From assembly GCA_901457705.2 (NCBI GenBank), contig LR590083.2:2976597-3040596 (forward strand): DNA of 64,000 nucleotides. The letters run 5' to 3'. Position 1 is the stretch's first letter, and each line of letters begins with the position of its first letter. Shown one piece after another: positions 42,482-51,448 of this stretch. Source of the DNA: Beijerinckiaceae bacterium RH AL1 (GTDB lineage Bacteria; Pseudomonadota; Alphaproteobacteria; Rhizobiales; Beijerinckiaceae). Under the pieces are notes generated by a model, which searched no databases, was not told where the DNA came from, and saw nothing but the letters and a program-made list of their open reading frames with translations. The translations under genes were made by a program, and so were the position numbers.

Positions 42482-43380
42482 GTGAAGGCTGTCATCCTCG
42501 GATCGGCGGCGGGCGGCGGCGTTCCCCAGTGGAACTGCCGCTGTGCCGTCTGCGAGCTGGCCCGCGCGGGCGATCCGCGCGTGCCCCGCGCACGCAGTCG
42601 TCGATCGCCGTCACGGCCGACGACGAGCACTGGCTGCTCGTCAACGCCTCGCCGGACATGCGCCAGCAGATCGCGGCCACGCCGGCGCTCTATCCGCGCC
42701 ACGGCGCGCGCCATTCGCCGATCGCCGCGGTGCTGCTGACGAATGGCGACGTCGACCATGTCGCCGGCCTGCTGACGCTGCGAGAGAGCCAGCCGTTCAA
42801 GCTGTTCGCCACGGACGCGACGCGCGAGTCGGTCGATGCCAACCGCATCTTCTCGGTCGCCAATCCGACGTTCGTGCCCCGCATCACGGTGGCGATGGAC
42901 GAGCCCTTCGAGCCGGTGCCGGGGCTCAAGGTCGAGATGTTCGCGGTGCCGGGCAAGGTCCCGCTTTGGCTCGAGGACGAGACGCTGAAGATCGGCGAGG
43001 CGACCGAGACGACGGTCGGGCTCGACATCTCGGCGGACGGCCGCCGCCTGCTCTACATCCCCGGCTGCGCCGAGGTGACGCAGGCGGTGAAGGCACGCGT
43101 CGCCGGCGCCGACGTTTTGCTCTTCGACGGCACGCTGTGGACCGACAACGAGATGATCGAGGCGGGCCTCGGCGTCAAATCAGCGCGGCGGATGGGGCAC
43201 GTCCCCATGTCCGGGCCCGGCGGCTCCCTCGAAAGTCTGGCGGACGTTGGGGTCTCCCGGCGCGTATTCGTCCACATCAACAACACCAACCCGGTCCTCG
43301 TGTCGGACTCGAGCGAGCGGGACCAAGCAGAAACCTCCGGCTGGGAGGTCGGCTACGACGGGATGAGGATCGACCTATGA
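42482..43380 (+). pseudogene. pqqB: PqqB, frameshifted
   Basis: MBL-fold protein of PQQ biosynthesis that hydroxylates the Tyr of the cross-linked intermediate. The GTG start opens with KAVILGSAAGGGVPQWNC and the Cys pair of NCRCAVCE. One base is missing near 42589, where CCCCGCGCACG should have an extra C; the frame then runs from TQSSIAVTADDEHWLLVNAS to 43380. Later motifs are NGDVDHVAGLL and HVPMSGPGGS. Corrected length is 299 residues, full size. Since pqqACDE are intact, a sequence error is the simpler explanation. Confidence 0.88.
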
Positions 43381-44120
43381 AGGAAGTTTTGTCGCCGGAA
43401 GAGCTCGAGAAGCAGCTGCGCGCGATCGGCGCCAGCCAGTATCACAACCTGCATCCGTTCCATAAGCTGCTGCACGGCGGCAAGCTCAACCGCGAGCAGG
43501 TGCAGGCCTGGGCGCTGAACCGCTTCTATTACCAGGCGATGATCCCCATCAAGGACGCGACCATCCTGTCGCGCATGGAGGATCCGGAGCTGCGCCGCAT
43601 CTGGCGCCAGCGCATCGTCGACCATGACGGCGAGAACGCCGGCGACGGCGGTATCGAGCGCTGGCTGATGCTGACCGACGGCCTCGGCTTCGAGCGCGAC
43701 TACGTCACCTCGCTGCAGGGCCTGCTGCCGGGCACGCGCTTCGCGGTCGACGCCTACGTGCATTTCGTGCGCGAGAAGCCGATGCTGGAGGCGATCGCCT
43801 CGTCGCTGACCGAGCTGTTCTCGCCCAACATCATCTCCGAGCGCGTCTCGGGCATGCTGAAGAACTACGACTTCATCTCGGAGAAGACGCTGGCCTATTT
43901 CGGCAAGCGCCTGACCCAGGCGCCGCGCGACGCGGACTTCGCGTTGGCCTACGTGAAGGAGCACGCCCGCACCGGCAAGGAGCAGGCGGCCGTGTGCAAC
44001 GCGCTGCGCTTCAAGTGCAGCGTGCTGTGGACGCAGCTCGACGCGCTGCAGCACGCCTATGTCGAGGACGGCGCCATGATCCCGCCGGGCGCTTGGCGGC
44101 CCGGGCACGCGGTCTCGTGA
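43377..44120 (+). CDS. pqqC: Pyrroloquinoline-quinone synthase PqqC
   Basis: Cofactorless oxidase doing the last ring closure and eight-electron oxidation of PQQ, 247 residues. It is all helical, with ASQYHNLHPFHKLLHGGKL, QAWALNRFYYQAMIPIKDA and QRIVDHDGENAGDGGIERW, and the active-site His and Arg of the family. It overlaps pqqB by ATGA. It is separate from PqqD, not fused as in Methylobacterium extorquens. Confidence 0.95.
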   Translation: MKEVLSPEELEKQLRAIGASQYHNLHPFHKLLHGGKLNREQVQAWALNRFYYQAMIPIKDATILSRMEDPELRRIWRQRIVDHDGENAGDGGIERWLMLTDGLGFERDYVTSLQGLLPGTRFAVDAYVHFVREKPMLEAIASSLTELFSPNIISERVSGMLKNYDFISEKTLAYFGKRLTQAPRDADFALAYVKEHARTGKEQAAVCNALRFKCSVLWTQLDALQHAYVEDGAMIPPGAWRPGHAVS

Positions 44121-44130
44121 GCTTGCCCGC

Positions 44131-44412
44131 ATGAGCGAAGTGTCCGGCACGAGCATCCCCAAGCTGCCGCGCGGCGTGCGCCTGCATTTCGATCAGGTGC
44201 GCCAGGCGCATGTGCTGCTCGCGCCGGAGCGGGCGTTCAACGTCGACGGCAACGCCGTCGCCGTTCTCCAGCTTGTCGACGGCACGCGCTCCGTCGACGA
44301 CATCGCCGGCGTGCTGGCCGAGAAATACGCGGCGGACAAATCGGTCATCGCGCGCGATATAGGGAAGATGATCGACGATCTGATCGCAAAGCGCGTGATG
44401 GAGGCGGCATGA
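44131..44412 (+). CDS. pqqD: PQQ biosynthesis peptide chaperone PqqD
   Basis: A 93-residue RiPP recognition element that binds PqqA and presents it to PqqE. Typical sequence is [20 protein letters not shown] followed by [20 protein letters not shown]. It overlaps pqqE by ATGA. Confidence 0.93.
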   Translation: MSEVSGTSIPKLPRGVRLHFDQVRQAHVLLAPERAFNVDGNAVAVLQLVDGTRSVDDIAGVLAEKYAADKSVIARDIGKMIDDLIAKRVMEAA

Positions 44413-45542
44413 CGTCTTCCGGCCTGACGATACCCAATCCCATCGGCGTGCTGATGGAGCTGACGCACCGCTGCCCGCTGCGGTGCCCCTACTGCTCGAA
44501 CCCGCTCGAGCTCGACAAGCGCTCGGCCGAGATGGACACGGCGACCGTGCTTCGCGTGCTGGAGGAGGCGGCGACGCTCGGCGTGCTGCACGTGCACCTC
44601 TCCGGCGGCGAGCCGACGGCGCGCCAGGACATCGTCGAGATCACGGCGAAATGCGCCGAGGTCGGGCTCTACTCCAACCTGATCACCTCTGGCGTCGGCC
44701 GTGCGCTGACCGTGCTGCCGGCGCTCGCCGACGCGGGGCTCGACCACGTGCAGCTCTCGCTGCAGGGCATCGACGTCGCCTCGGCCGACAAGGTCGCGGG
44801 CCTGCGCGGCTCGCACGACACCAAGATGAAGTTCGCCGCCGAGGTCGCGCGGCTCGGGCTGGCGCTGACGGTGAACGCGGTGATCCACCGCGGCAACATC
44901 GACCAGGTCGAGGGCTTCATCGAGCTGGCGCAGCAGCTCGGCGCGCGGCGGCTCGAGATCGCCCACACGCAGTACTACGGCTGGGCCTACACCAATCGCG
45001 CCGCGCTGATGCCGGCGCGTCCCGACGTCGACAAGTCGATTGGCATCGTCGAGGCGGCGCGCAAGCGGCTCTCCGGCACGCTGGTCATCGACCTCGTCGT
45101 GCCGGACTACTACGCGCTGCGCCCAAAGGCCTGCGCCGGCGGCTGGGGCCGCAAGCTGATGAACGTCGCGCCCTCCGGCAAGGTGCTCCCCTGCCACGCG
45201 GCGGAATCGATCTCGAACCTCGAGTTCTGGAACGTGAAGGACCATTCGCTCGGCGACATCTGGCGCCGCTCGCCGGCCTTCAACGCCTATCGCGGCACGG
45301 ACTGGATGCCGGAGCTGTGCCGGACCTGCGAGCGCAAGGAGATCGACTGGGGCGGATGCCGCTGCCAGGCGCTCGCGCTCGTCGGCGATGCGGCCGAGAC
45401 GGACCCCGCCTGCGGCAAGTCGCCGTTCCACGCCAAGATCGAAGCCTTGGCGACGCAGGAGGCGGCAACCGACGCGCCGCCCAATTACGTATATCGCGGC
45501 CCGGGCCAGTCGGCGCCGCGGCAGGTCGAGGAGATTTCGTGA
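44409..45542 (+). CDS. pqqE: Radical SAM PqqA peptide cyclase PqqE
   Basis: Radical SAM/SPASM enzyme joining Glu and Tyr of PqqA, 377 residues. The SAM cluster motif is [12 protein letters not shown] (CxxxCxxC). The C-terminal SPASM region has Cys in [33 protein letters not shown] and DPACGKSP. Its stop overlaps a GTG start of the next gene (GTGA). Confidence 0.95.
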   Translation: MTSSGLTIPNPIGVLMELTHRCPLRCPYCSNPLELDKRSAEMDTATVLRVLEEAATLGVLHVHLSGGEPTARQDIVEITAKCAEVGLYSNLITSGVGRALTVLPALADAGLDHVQLSLQGIDVASADKVAGLRGSHDTKMKFAAEVARLGLALTVNAVIHRGNIDQVEGFIELAQQLGARRLEIAHTQYYGWAYTNRAALMPARPDVDKSIGIVEAARKRLSGTLVIDLVVPDYYALRPKACAGGWGRKLMNVAPSGKVLPCHAAESISNLEFWNVKDHSLGDIWRRSPAFNAYRGTDWMPELCRTCERKEIDWGGCRCQALALVGDAAETDPACGKSPFHAKIEALATQEAATDAPPNYVYRGPGQSAPRQVEEIS

Positions 45543-46222
45543 GACGATCGAAGCTTGGGTTGGGCGCGGCCGCCATCGTCATGCTGGCCGCCCCCATCGT
45601 TTCCGTGTCGGCGTTAAGCGCCCCGAACACCGCGTCGGACGTCGCGGCGCTGTTGTTCGAAAAGTCGCAATGGACGAATGCGCCGGTCGGCTCGTCGCTC
45701 ACCTACGCCTACTCGCAGAAGATCCCCGTGAAGATGGGGCCGTCCTTCGACGACAAGATCACGCTGAAGCTCGACAAGGGCGACGACGACAAGAGCCGCA
45801 CCGCCGAGGTGCGCATGTTCACCGGCGAGCACGCGACGCCGGCCGGCCCGTTCCGCTCGGACGAGCAGAACCCGGTGATGCTGCTGGCGCTCGAGAACAA
45901 CGTCGAGCAGCTCTCCAAGGCCTGGGGCGCCAACCCGCGCTACCTGAAGAATGCGGTGCGCAAGGCCTGGCGCGAGAACGCGAAGATCGAGAACGTGCCG
46001 CTGACGGTCGACGGCAAGCAGGTCCCCGGCACGCGCATCACCATCGAGCCCTACAAGAACGATTCCGAAGCGGTGAAGATGGGTGGGCTCGAAACCATGG
46101 TCTACACCGTCGAGGTCGCGGATTCTGTGCCCGGCAACCTCGTGCGCGTCGACATCCATGCGCCCGACAGCGGCACGCCGAGCTTCGTCGAGACGCTGAC
46201 CTACGCGGGGGAGACGAAGTGA
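45539..46222 (+). CDS. Exported protein coupled to pqqE
   Basis: A 227-residue protein with a Sec signal peptide ([20 protein letters not shown], cleavage near VSA). The mature part has [36 protein letters not shown] and [20 protein letters not shown], consistent with a beta-rich periplasmic protein without Cys. The start is GTG overlapping the pqqE stop, so it is translationally tied to PQQ synthesis. I recognise no family. A role in PQQ or dehydrogenase handling in the periplasm is inferred from position alone. Confidence 0.75.
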   Translation: MRRSKLGLGAAAIVMLAAPIVSVSALSAPNTASDVAALLFEKSQWTNAPVGSSLTYAYSQKIPVKMGPSFDDKITLKLDKGDDDKSRTAEVRMFTGEHATPAGPFRSDEQNPVMLLALENNVEQLSKAWGANPRYLKNAVRKAWRENAKIENVPLTVDGKQVPGTRITIEPYKNDSEAVKMGGLETMVYTVEVADSVPGNLVRVDIHAPDSGTPSFVETLTYAGETK

Positions 46223-46581
46223 GGACGCTTGCGCTCGCCGGCCTGCTGACGCTCGGCCTCGCCGGCACGATCCCGCCGGTCGCCGCGGCGCCGGCCGGGC
46301 TCGTCAACGACTACCCGACGAATGCGCGCGCCGACTACGTGCTCGGCTGCATGGCGGCGAACAGCCAGACGCGGCAGGCGCTGCAAAACTGCTCGTGCTC
46401 GATCGACGTGATCGCCTCGATCCTGCCCTACGACAAGTACGAGCAGGCGGAGACCGTGCTCTCGATGCGCCAGGGCGTCGGCGCGATCACGCGCGAGTTC
46501 ACCGAGATCAAGACGATGAACGACATCGTCGCCGACCTGCGCCGCGCGCAGGCGGAAGCCGAGATCCGCTGCTTCAGGTAG
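46219..46581 (+). CDS. Exported Cys-containing protein, end of pqq operon
   Basis: A 120-residue protein with a signal peptide (cleavage near PVAAA). The mature part contains YVLGCMAANSQTRQALQNCS followed by CSIDVIASILPYDKYEQAE, with a C-S-C pair, and ends EIRCF, giving four Cys. The start is GTG overlapping the previous stop (GTGA), so it is the seventh gene of the pqq operon. Family not recognised; the helical Cys-rich layout would suit a small periplasmic helper protein. Confidence 0.72.
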   Translation: MRTLALAGLLTLGLAGTIPPVAAAPAGLVNDYPTNARADYVLGCMAANSQTRQALQNCSCSIDVIASILPYDKYEQAETVLSMRQGVGAITREFTEIKTMNDIVADLRRAQAEAEIRCFR

Positions 46582-46584
46582 ATG

Positions 46585-46609
46585 CGGCAGCGGCGGCGAC
46601 TTGCTGCCG
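46585..46609. terminator. Possible bidirectional hairpin between the pqq operon and xoxJ
   Basis: CGGCAG and CTGCCG pair across a 13-base loop in the 56-base convergent gap. No clear T-run follows on either strand, so the assignment is weak. Confidence 0.3.
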
Positions 46610-46637
46610 TATGTGCTGAGCGAGGGCTTCGCGCGAC

Positions 46638-47609
46638 CTACTGGTTCGTCGGCGCCGGCCCGGGCATCTGGAAGCCCTTCGGCACCGGCTTCGACCGCTC
46701 GCCGGCCTGCGGGGCCGGCGCGTCGCCACCGGTCGCCGCCGGCTCGATCTTCGGCGCGGCCTCGCTCGTCGCGGTGGCCGGCGGGATCAGATGGCCGAGG
46801 TTGTCGATCAGCGGAACGTTGTAGTCGGCGAGCACACGGTTGATGTCGGCCTTGCGCTTGCGCAGGACGCCTTCGAGCGTGTGCTTCCATTCGTTCTCGT
46901 CGTGGCGCACGCCGAGCGCGATTCGGTAGCTGTAGCCCGGACGGTCGACATCCTTCAGAAGCGGCGTCATGACGAGCGCGCCGTCCGACGTCTTCACCGA
47001 CTCGCCGATGAGCGGGCCCCAGACCACCACCGCATCCGTCACCTTGGCCTTGAGATCGGCCAGCATCGCATCGAGCGGTGAATTGAAGCGGTGATCGACG
47101 AGCAGCGGATAGAGCTTGGCCTGGCCGAGTGTGCCGTTCTTCAGCATCGCGTCCGTCGGCGGCGTCGCCTCGAACACGCCGATCTTGTGGCCCTTGAGCT
47201 TCGGATCGTCGATCGACTGCACGTCGGCGAGCGGGCTGCCCTTCGGCACGACGATGACGTAGGTCGAGCGATAATACGGGTTCGTCGCCTGCACCATCTC
47301 GGCGCCGATCGTGTAGCCCATCACCACGTCGCAGAGGTCTTCGTTCAGCGTGTTGCGCACGAAGCCGGGGCCGGACGGCGCCCAGAAGTAGCGCACCGGC
47401 CGCTTCAGCGAGTCGGCGATGATGTCGGCGATCTTGTTCTCGAAGCCGTCCTTCTTGCGCGTGCTGAAGGGCGGATTGGCCGGATCCTCGCAGACGCGGA
47501 AGGCGGTGCGCGACACGAGGTCGGGGACGTTCTGCGCCATGGCCGGGGGCGACGCGAGCGCCGAGGCAAGAACCGCAGCCGCGGTAATCGCCGTCCTCGA
47601 GATCGTCAT
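46638..47609 (-). CDS. xoxJ: Periplasmic binding-type protein XoxJ (MoxJ family)
   Basis: Exported protein of 323 residues that partners XoxF, related to extracellular solute-binding proteins. The signal peptide ends PPAMAQ. Conserved parts are TAFRVCEDPANPPFSTRKKD, GPGFVRNTLNEDLCDVVMGY and DAVVVWGPLIGESV. The C-terminus is Pro/Ala-rich. The XoxJ family is thought to help activate the dehydrogenase. The ATG at 47609 is chosen for the signal peptide; in-frame codons continue to 47684. Confidence 0.85.
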   Translation of the reverse strand: MTISRTAITAAAVLASALASPPAMAQNVPDLVSRTAFRVCEDPANPPFSTRKKDGFENKIADIIADSLKRPVRYFWAPSGPGFVRNTLNEDLCDVVMGYTIGAEMVQATNPYYRSTYVIVVPKGSPLADVQSIDDPKLKGHKIGVFEATPPTDAMLKNGTLGQAKLYPLLVDHRFNSPLDAMLADLKAKVTDAVVVWGPLIGESVKTSDGALVMTPLLKDVDRPGYSYRIALGVRHDENEWKHTLEGVLRKRKADINRVLADYNVPLIDNLGHLIPPATATSEAAPKIEPAATGGDAPAPQAGERSKPVPKGFQMPGPAPTNQ

Positions 47610-47655
47610 CGCGCCTACCCGTTTCGGAAAGCTCGGCACCGGCGATCTCCTCGCG

Positions 47656-47671
47656 GAACGGACGTCCGTTC
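47656..47671. promoter_or_regulatory. Perfect 16-bp palindrome upstream of xoxJ
   Basis: GAACGGACGTCCGTTC, two 8-bp arms without a gap, centred about 54 bases upstream of the xoxJ start. The form fits a dimeric repressor or activator site. No regulator can be named. Confidence 0.45.
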
Positions 47672-47711
47672 GGCTGCAAACCATTGTCCTACGAGATCCA
47701 ACGGCAAAGGT

Positions 47712-47738
47712 GCTCGCGATCCGCCGCGGATCGCGAGC
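47712..47738. other. Strong hairpin in the xoxG-xoxJ gap
   Basis: Perfect 12-bp arms GCTCGCGATCCG and CGGATCGCGAGC around a CCG loop. It is the second of two stem-loops downstream of xoxG and may halt transcription or stabilise the message. Confidence 0.6.
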
Positions 47739-47754
47739 CGAAAGCCGTGCGCGA

Positions 47755-47776
47755 CCCCGCGTCGTTCGACGCGGGG
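47755..47776 (-). terminator. Strong hairpin just downstream of xoxG
   Basis: Perfect 10-bp arms CCCCGCGTCG and CGACGCGGGG with a two-base centre, 17 bases after the xoxG stop. There is no T-run, so it is either a Rho-assisted end or a 3' protective structure. Confidence 0.5.
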
Positions 47777-47793
47777 CAACGTTTGAGGCGCGA

Positions 47794-48195
47794 CTACTTC
47801 TCGGTCTTCGGGAACTGCGCGCTGGCGACGCTGTCCTTGGTCAGCGGCTTGTCGCCGGCCGGGACGTTGTTCTTCTTCAAGATCCAGGCGAGGATCGGAT
47901 AGAGATTGTCGTCGGTGAGCGACTTCGGCGCATTCTGAGGCATGTTCTCGTAGACGAAGTCGCGCAGGTCCTTCACCGGCTTGCCGGCGAACATGGCCTG
48001 GAACTTGGAATCGTGAAGGTTCGGGCCCAGTGCGCCGTCGAGCTTCGGCCCGTGGCACTGCGCGCAATTGTTGTTGAACTTGACGTGGCCGTCCTCGGCC
48101 TGCGCCTCGGTGTAGGGACCGCTGTCGGCCCGCGCGACACCGGCAGCGCCGGCCAAACCGAGTCCGAGTGCGATCATAAACCCGACAGCACGCAT
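47794..48195 (-). CDS. xoxG: Cytochrome c XoxG, electron acceptor of XoxF
   Basis: Small class I c-type cytochrome of 133 residues that takes electrons from the lanthanide methanol dehydrogenase. The signal peptide ends GVARA. The heme site is C44-A-Q-C-H48 and the likely Met ligand is M85 in YENMPQNAP. Its place between xoxF and xoxJ gives the standard xoxFGJ order. Confidence 0.88.
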   Translation of the reverse strand: MRAVGFMIALGLGLAGAAGVARADSGPYTEAQAEDGHVKFNNNCAQCHGPKLDGALGPNLHDSKFQAMFAGKPVKDLRDFVYENMPQNAPKSLTDDNLYPILAWILKKNNVPAGDKPLTKDSVASAQFPKTEK

Positions 48196-48405
48196 GGCAG
48201 CATTTCCTCGCTTTTGCAGCCGGCTCTCTTCGGCCGGCCTTTGTTGGCACGCCAACCCAATCGCGGCCTGACGCTGACCCGGCCTTTTATGCCGGTCTCG
48301 CCACTCGATGGCAATCGCCAGCGTGGTCGCAGGGGCGCCTTTTGTGGTGAAATTCCAATTGCTTCCGATCGAAATTCCTTTGCCGGCCGGGAGGTGGCGG
48401 CAAGG

Positions 48406-48435
48406 AAAAAGGGCCGACCCAATGGGCCGGCCCTT
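48406..48435 (-). terminator. Rho-independent terminator after xoxF
   Basis: On the minus strand AAGGGCCGGCCCA and a TTGGGTCGGCCC arm form a near-perfect stem followed by TTTTTCC. It begins 27 bases after the xoxF stop and would limit read-through into xoxG. Confidence 0.7.
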
Positions 48436-48462
48436 CCAGTCAGAGACTATCTCGCGACAGTC

Positions 48463-50295
48463 TTAGCTGTTCGGCAGGGTGAACACCGTGAGGGTGCCGC
48501 CGAGCGCGGTGTAGTTGTTGAGGGCGGCGTAGCCACCGACGGCGCCGAGGCCGGCGTTCGGGTCGGTCAGGCCAGCGGCGAGACCGATACCGGCCCAACC
48601 ACCGACGCCCGAGTAGACCGCGACGTACTGCTTGCCCTTGTGCTCGTAGGTCATCACGTTGCCGATGATGCCCGACGGGGTCTTGAACTTGTAGAGCTCC
48701 TTACCCGTCTTGGCGTCGATCGCCTTCAGATAACCCTCGAGCGTGCCGTAGAAGACCACGTCGCCGGCCGTCGCAAGCGCACCGCCCCAGGCGGAGAACT
48801 GCTCGGGATCCGACCACACGATCTTACCCTTGGTGGCGTCCCACGCGATGAAGTTACCCATGTTGGTGCCACCGGGCGCCGGGTACATCGAGAGGGTCGC
48901 GCCGACGTAGGGCTGACCGGGGGTGTAGGACACCTTGAACGGCTCGTAGTCCATGCAGACGTGGTTGGTCGGCACGTAGAACAGGCCGGTCTTGGGCGAG
49001 AAGGCCGAAGGCTGCTCGTCCTTGGAGCCGAGAGCCGCCGGGCAGATGCCCTTCGAGTTGTTGTCCTCGCCGTTGTGCTCGGTCGAGTACTTGGCGACGA
49101 CCTGCGGGCGGCCGTAGTTCGGCGACGACTTGTCCATGTCGACGCCCGACGTCCAGTTCACGGCCGGATCGTACTTCTGGGCAACGAGCAGCTCGCCCGT
49201 CTCGCGGTTCAGCGTGTAGCCGAGACCGTTACGGTCGAAGTGGACCAGCATCGGCGTCTCTTTGCCGTTGATCTTCTGGTTCACCAGCGGCATTTCGTTG
49301 ATGCCGTCGTAGTCCCACTCGTCGTGCGGGGTCATCTGGTAGACCCACTTGGCCATGCCGGTGTCCGGGTTACGGGCCCAGATCGTCATCGACCACTTGT
49401 TGTCGCCCGGCCGCTGCTTCGGGTTCCAGGTCGAGGGGTTGCCCGAGCCGTAGTAGAACAGGTTCAGCTTCGGGTCGTACGAGTACCAGCCCCAGGTGCA
49501 GCCGCCGCCGGTCTTCCACTGATCGCCTTCCCAGGTCTTCAGCGAGGAGTCCTTGCCGACGGGCTTGCCGAGCGAGGTGGTCTTCTCCGGGTCGACCATG
49601 ATCTGGTCGTCCGGGCCTTCCGAGAAGGCGCGCCACACGCGCTTGCCGGTGTTCTCGTCGTAGGCGGTCACGTGGCACTGCACGCCGAACTCGCCGCCGG
49701 AGATGCCGACGATGACCTTGCCGTTGACCGGGAGAACGGTCGCGGTGTTGGTCTCACCCTTCTTGGGATCGCCGTTCTGAACCTTCCAGAGCTCCTTGCC
49801 GGACTTGGCGTCGAGCGCGACGACGTTGGTGTCGGCCTGGTGCAGGAAGATCTTGCCGTTGTCGTAGGCGAGACCGCGGTTGACGGTGTCGCAGCACATG
49901 ACCGGGATGACCGCCGGGTCCTGCTTCGGCGTGTAGCGCCACAGGATCTTGCCGTCGTTGTTGAGGTCGAGCGCGTAGACGATGTTCGGGAACGGCGTGT
50001 GGACGTACATCACGTCGCCGATCACCAGCGGGGCGCCCTCGTGGCCGCGCAGGACACCCGTCGAGAAGGTCCAGGCAACCTGGAGATTCTTGACGTTCTT
50101 GGTGTTGATCTGCTCGAGCTTCGAGTAGGCGGTGTTGGCGTAGTCACCGCGCTGGGCAGCCCAATCGTTGGGGTTCTGCATCAGCTTGGAGAGCGCGGGA
50201 CCAGTGACGCTGCTCGGCGCGGCGTCATCGGCCATTACCGGGAGCGAATAAGACAGAAGACAGGCAGTGGCGACAGCCAAGCCGAAATGTTTCAT
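48463..50295 (-). CDS. xoxF: Lanthanide-dependent methanol dehydrogenase XoxF
   Basis: Periplasmic PQQ quinoprotein oxidising methanol, 610 residues with a signal peptide ending PVMA. The eight-bladed propeller shows the W-motif repeats, the vicinal disulfide Cys134-Cys135 ([11 protein letters not shown]), and metal ligands at Glu202 (SGGEFGV) and Asn286 (GSGNPSTW). The catalytic Asp328 and the extra lanthanide ligand Asp330 lie in HDEWDYDG; calcium-type MxaF has Ala at the second position. The ATG at 50295 follows GGAGGAAG. No mxaF or mxaI gene is in the window. Confidence 0.96.
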   Translation of the reverse strand: MKHFGLAVATACLLSYSLPVMADDAAPSSVTGPALSKLMQNPNDWAAQRGDYANTAYSKLEQINTKNVKNLQVAWTFSTGVLRGHEGAPLVIGDVMYVHTPFPNIVYALDLNNDGKILWRYTPKQDPAVIPVMCCDTVNRGLAYDNGKIFLHQADTNVVALDAKSGKELWKVQNGDPKKGETNTATVLPVNGKVIVGISGGEFGVQCHVTAYDENTGKRVWRAFSEGPDDQIMVDPEKTTSLGKPVGKDSSLKTWEGDQWKTGGGCTWGWYSYDPKLNLFYYGSGNPSTWNPKQRPGDNKWSMTIWARNPDTGMAKWVYQMTPHDEWDYDGINEMPLVNQKINGKETPMLVHFDRNGLGYTLNRETGELLVAQKYDPAVNWTSGVDMDKSSPNYGRPQVVAKYSTEHNGEDNNSKGICPAALGSKDEQPSAFSPKTGLFYVPTNHVCMDYEPFKVSYTPGQPYVGATLSMYPAPGGTNMGNFIAWDATKGKIVWSDPEQFSAWGGALATAGDVVFYGTLEGYLKAIDAKTGKELYKFKTPSGIIGNVMTYEHKGKQYVAVYSGVGGWAGIGLAAGLTDPNAGLGAVGGYAALNNYTALGGTLTVFTLPNS

Positions 50296-50692
50296 GTGGG
50301 CTTCCTCCAGAACGACACTAAGGCAGCAAAACCTGCTGTCGTAGAGCCGCAAGGTTCCGTTGTTGAGTAACCAGACATCCTCCGACGACGTCGCTGATTG
50401 TTATTGTTTTGATGCGACTGCCTGGTTCCTCGATGTGGTTTCGCCATCGGAGACGCCGCGACACTACCAACATGCAGGGTGCGCGCAAGGCGTTTCTTAG
50501 GGAACGCTCATATGCCAAACCTCCCCCTTTCGGCATAGGAAAACGCCGAAGGAAAAGTCGGTGCAAAAACATTGGGCTGTTGCGTCGCAGCGAACGCAAA
50601 TTTCTTTAAGCACCTCACGACAAAGATTTTTTTGGGATGCGACGAAACCTCGCGGTCGGGAAATCCGTGCCGGGAATTCCGTGGCGGCAGCC
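50296..50692. promoter_or_regulatory. Intergenic region upstream of xoxF
   Basis: About 400 bases, less GC-rich than its surroundings, between the ABC transporter ATPase gene and xoxF. No convincing coding sequence is present; short ORFs lack family features. It should carry the xoxF promoter but I cannot place -35/-10 boxes with confidence. A hairpin CCTTTCGGC/GCCGAAGG lies at 50526-50552 and a small one, CAGCA-TGCTG, at about 50331-50345. Confidence 0.5.
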
Positions 50693-51448
50693 TCAGGAAG
50701 GGGTCTGACCCGTCTTCCCACGATCGTGAGGCCCCAAACCAAACAGCCGGTCGCGCTCGGCGGCGAGCCAGGCGGCGTCCCGGCTGGATCGGGGCACGGC
50801 ATAATTCAAGGTCTCTATCACCCGGGTCGGACGCGGGGCCAGGACGTGGATCGTATCGCTGAAGATCAGCGCCTCGTCGGAACTATGCGTGACCATTAAT
50901 ACTGTCGCCCGCCGCGCGGCGACCGCATCGAAAACGGTCGTGCGCAAGGCAGTCGCACTCGATTCGTCCAGCGAGACGAAGGCCTCGTCGAGGACGAGCA
51001 GGTCGGGGTCGACGGCGAGGCCCCGCGCCAGGGCGACACGCCGCTGCATGCCGAGCGAGAGCTGGTTCGGCCGATGGTTGCGCCAGGCCAGGAGGCCGAG
51101 TTCGTCCAAAAGCGCGTCGAGCGCGGCCGGCGCGAGGCGCGGTGCGGCGAGCGTCACGTTCTCGGCCACCGTCCGCCAGGGCAGGAGCCGCGGGTCCTGG
51201 AACACGACGCCGAGATGCAGCGAGCCGGGCGCAGGCTCGATGCGCCCCTCGAACTCGGGATCGAGCCCCATGACGATGCGCAGCGCCGTCGTCTTGCCGC
51301 AGCCCGATGGCCCGAAGAGGCAGGTGACCTCCCCCCGCGCCAGCGTGAAGGCGAGGCCGTCGATGATCTCGAGAAGCCCCGAGCCGCGCCCGCGCGTCTT
51401 GCGGGCGATCGTCACATCAAGAAGCGGCGAGCCGCCAGCGTCGGGCAT
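50693..51448 (-). CDS. NitT/TauT/SsuB-type ABC transporter ATPase
   Basis: ATP-binding subunit of 251 residues. Walker A is FGPSGCGKTTALRI, Q-loop VVFQDPRLLPWRTVAENV, signature LSLGMQRRVALARGL (LSLGM instead of LSGGQ, as in many SsuB/TauB proteins), Walker B LLVLDEAFVSLD and the switch His MVTHSSDEAL. It overlaps the permease gene by 32 bases. It lies directly upstream of xoxF in the same direction. Confidence 0.85.
   Translation of the reverse strand: MPDAGGSPLLDVTIARKTRGRGSGLLEIIDGLAFTLARGEVTCLFGPSGCGKTTALRIVMGLDPEFEGRIEPAPGSLHLGVVFQDPRLLPWRTVAENVTLAAPRLAPAALDALLDELGLLAWRNHRPNQLSLGMQRRVALARGLAVDPDLLVLDEAFVSLDESSATALRTTVFDAVAARRATVLMVTHSSDEALIFSDTIHVLAPRPTRVIETLNYAVPRSSRDAAWLAAERDRLFGLGPHDRGKTGQTPS

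Noticed and set aside
50409-50899. Small ORFs in the region upstream of xoxF and over the ATPase gene
   Set aside because: No family features, poor codon usage and conflict with the ABC transporter gene.
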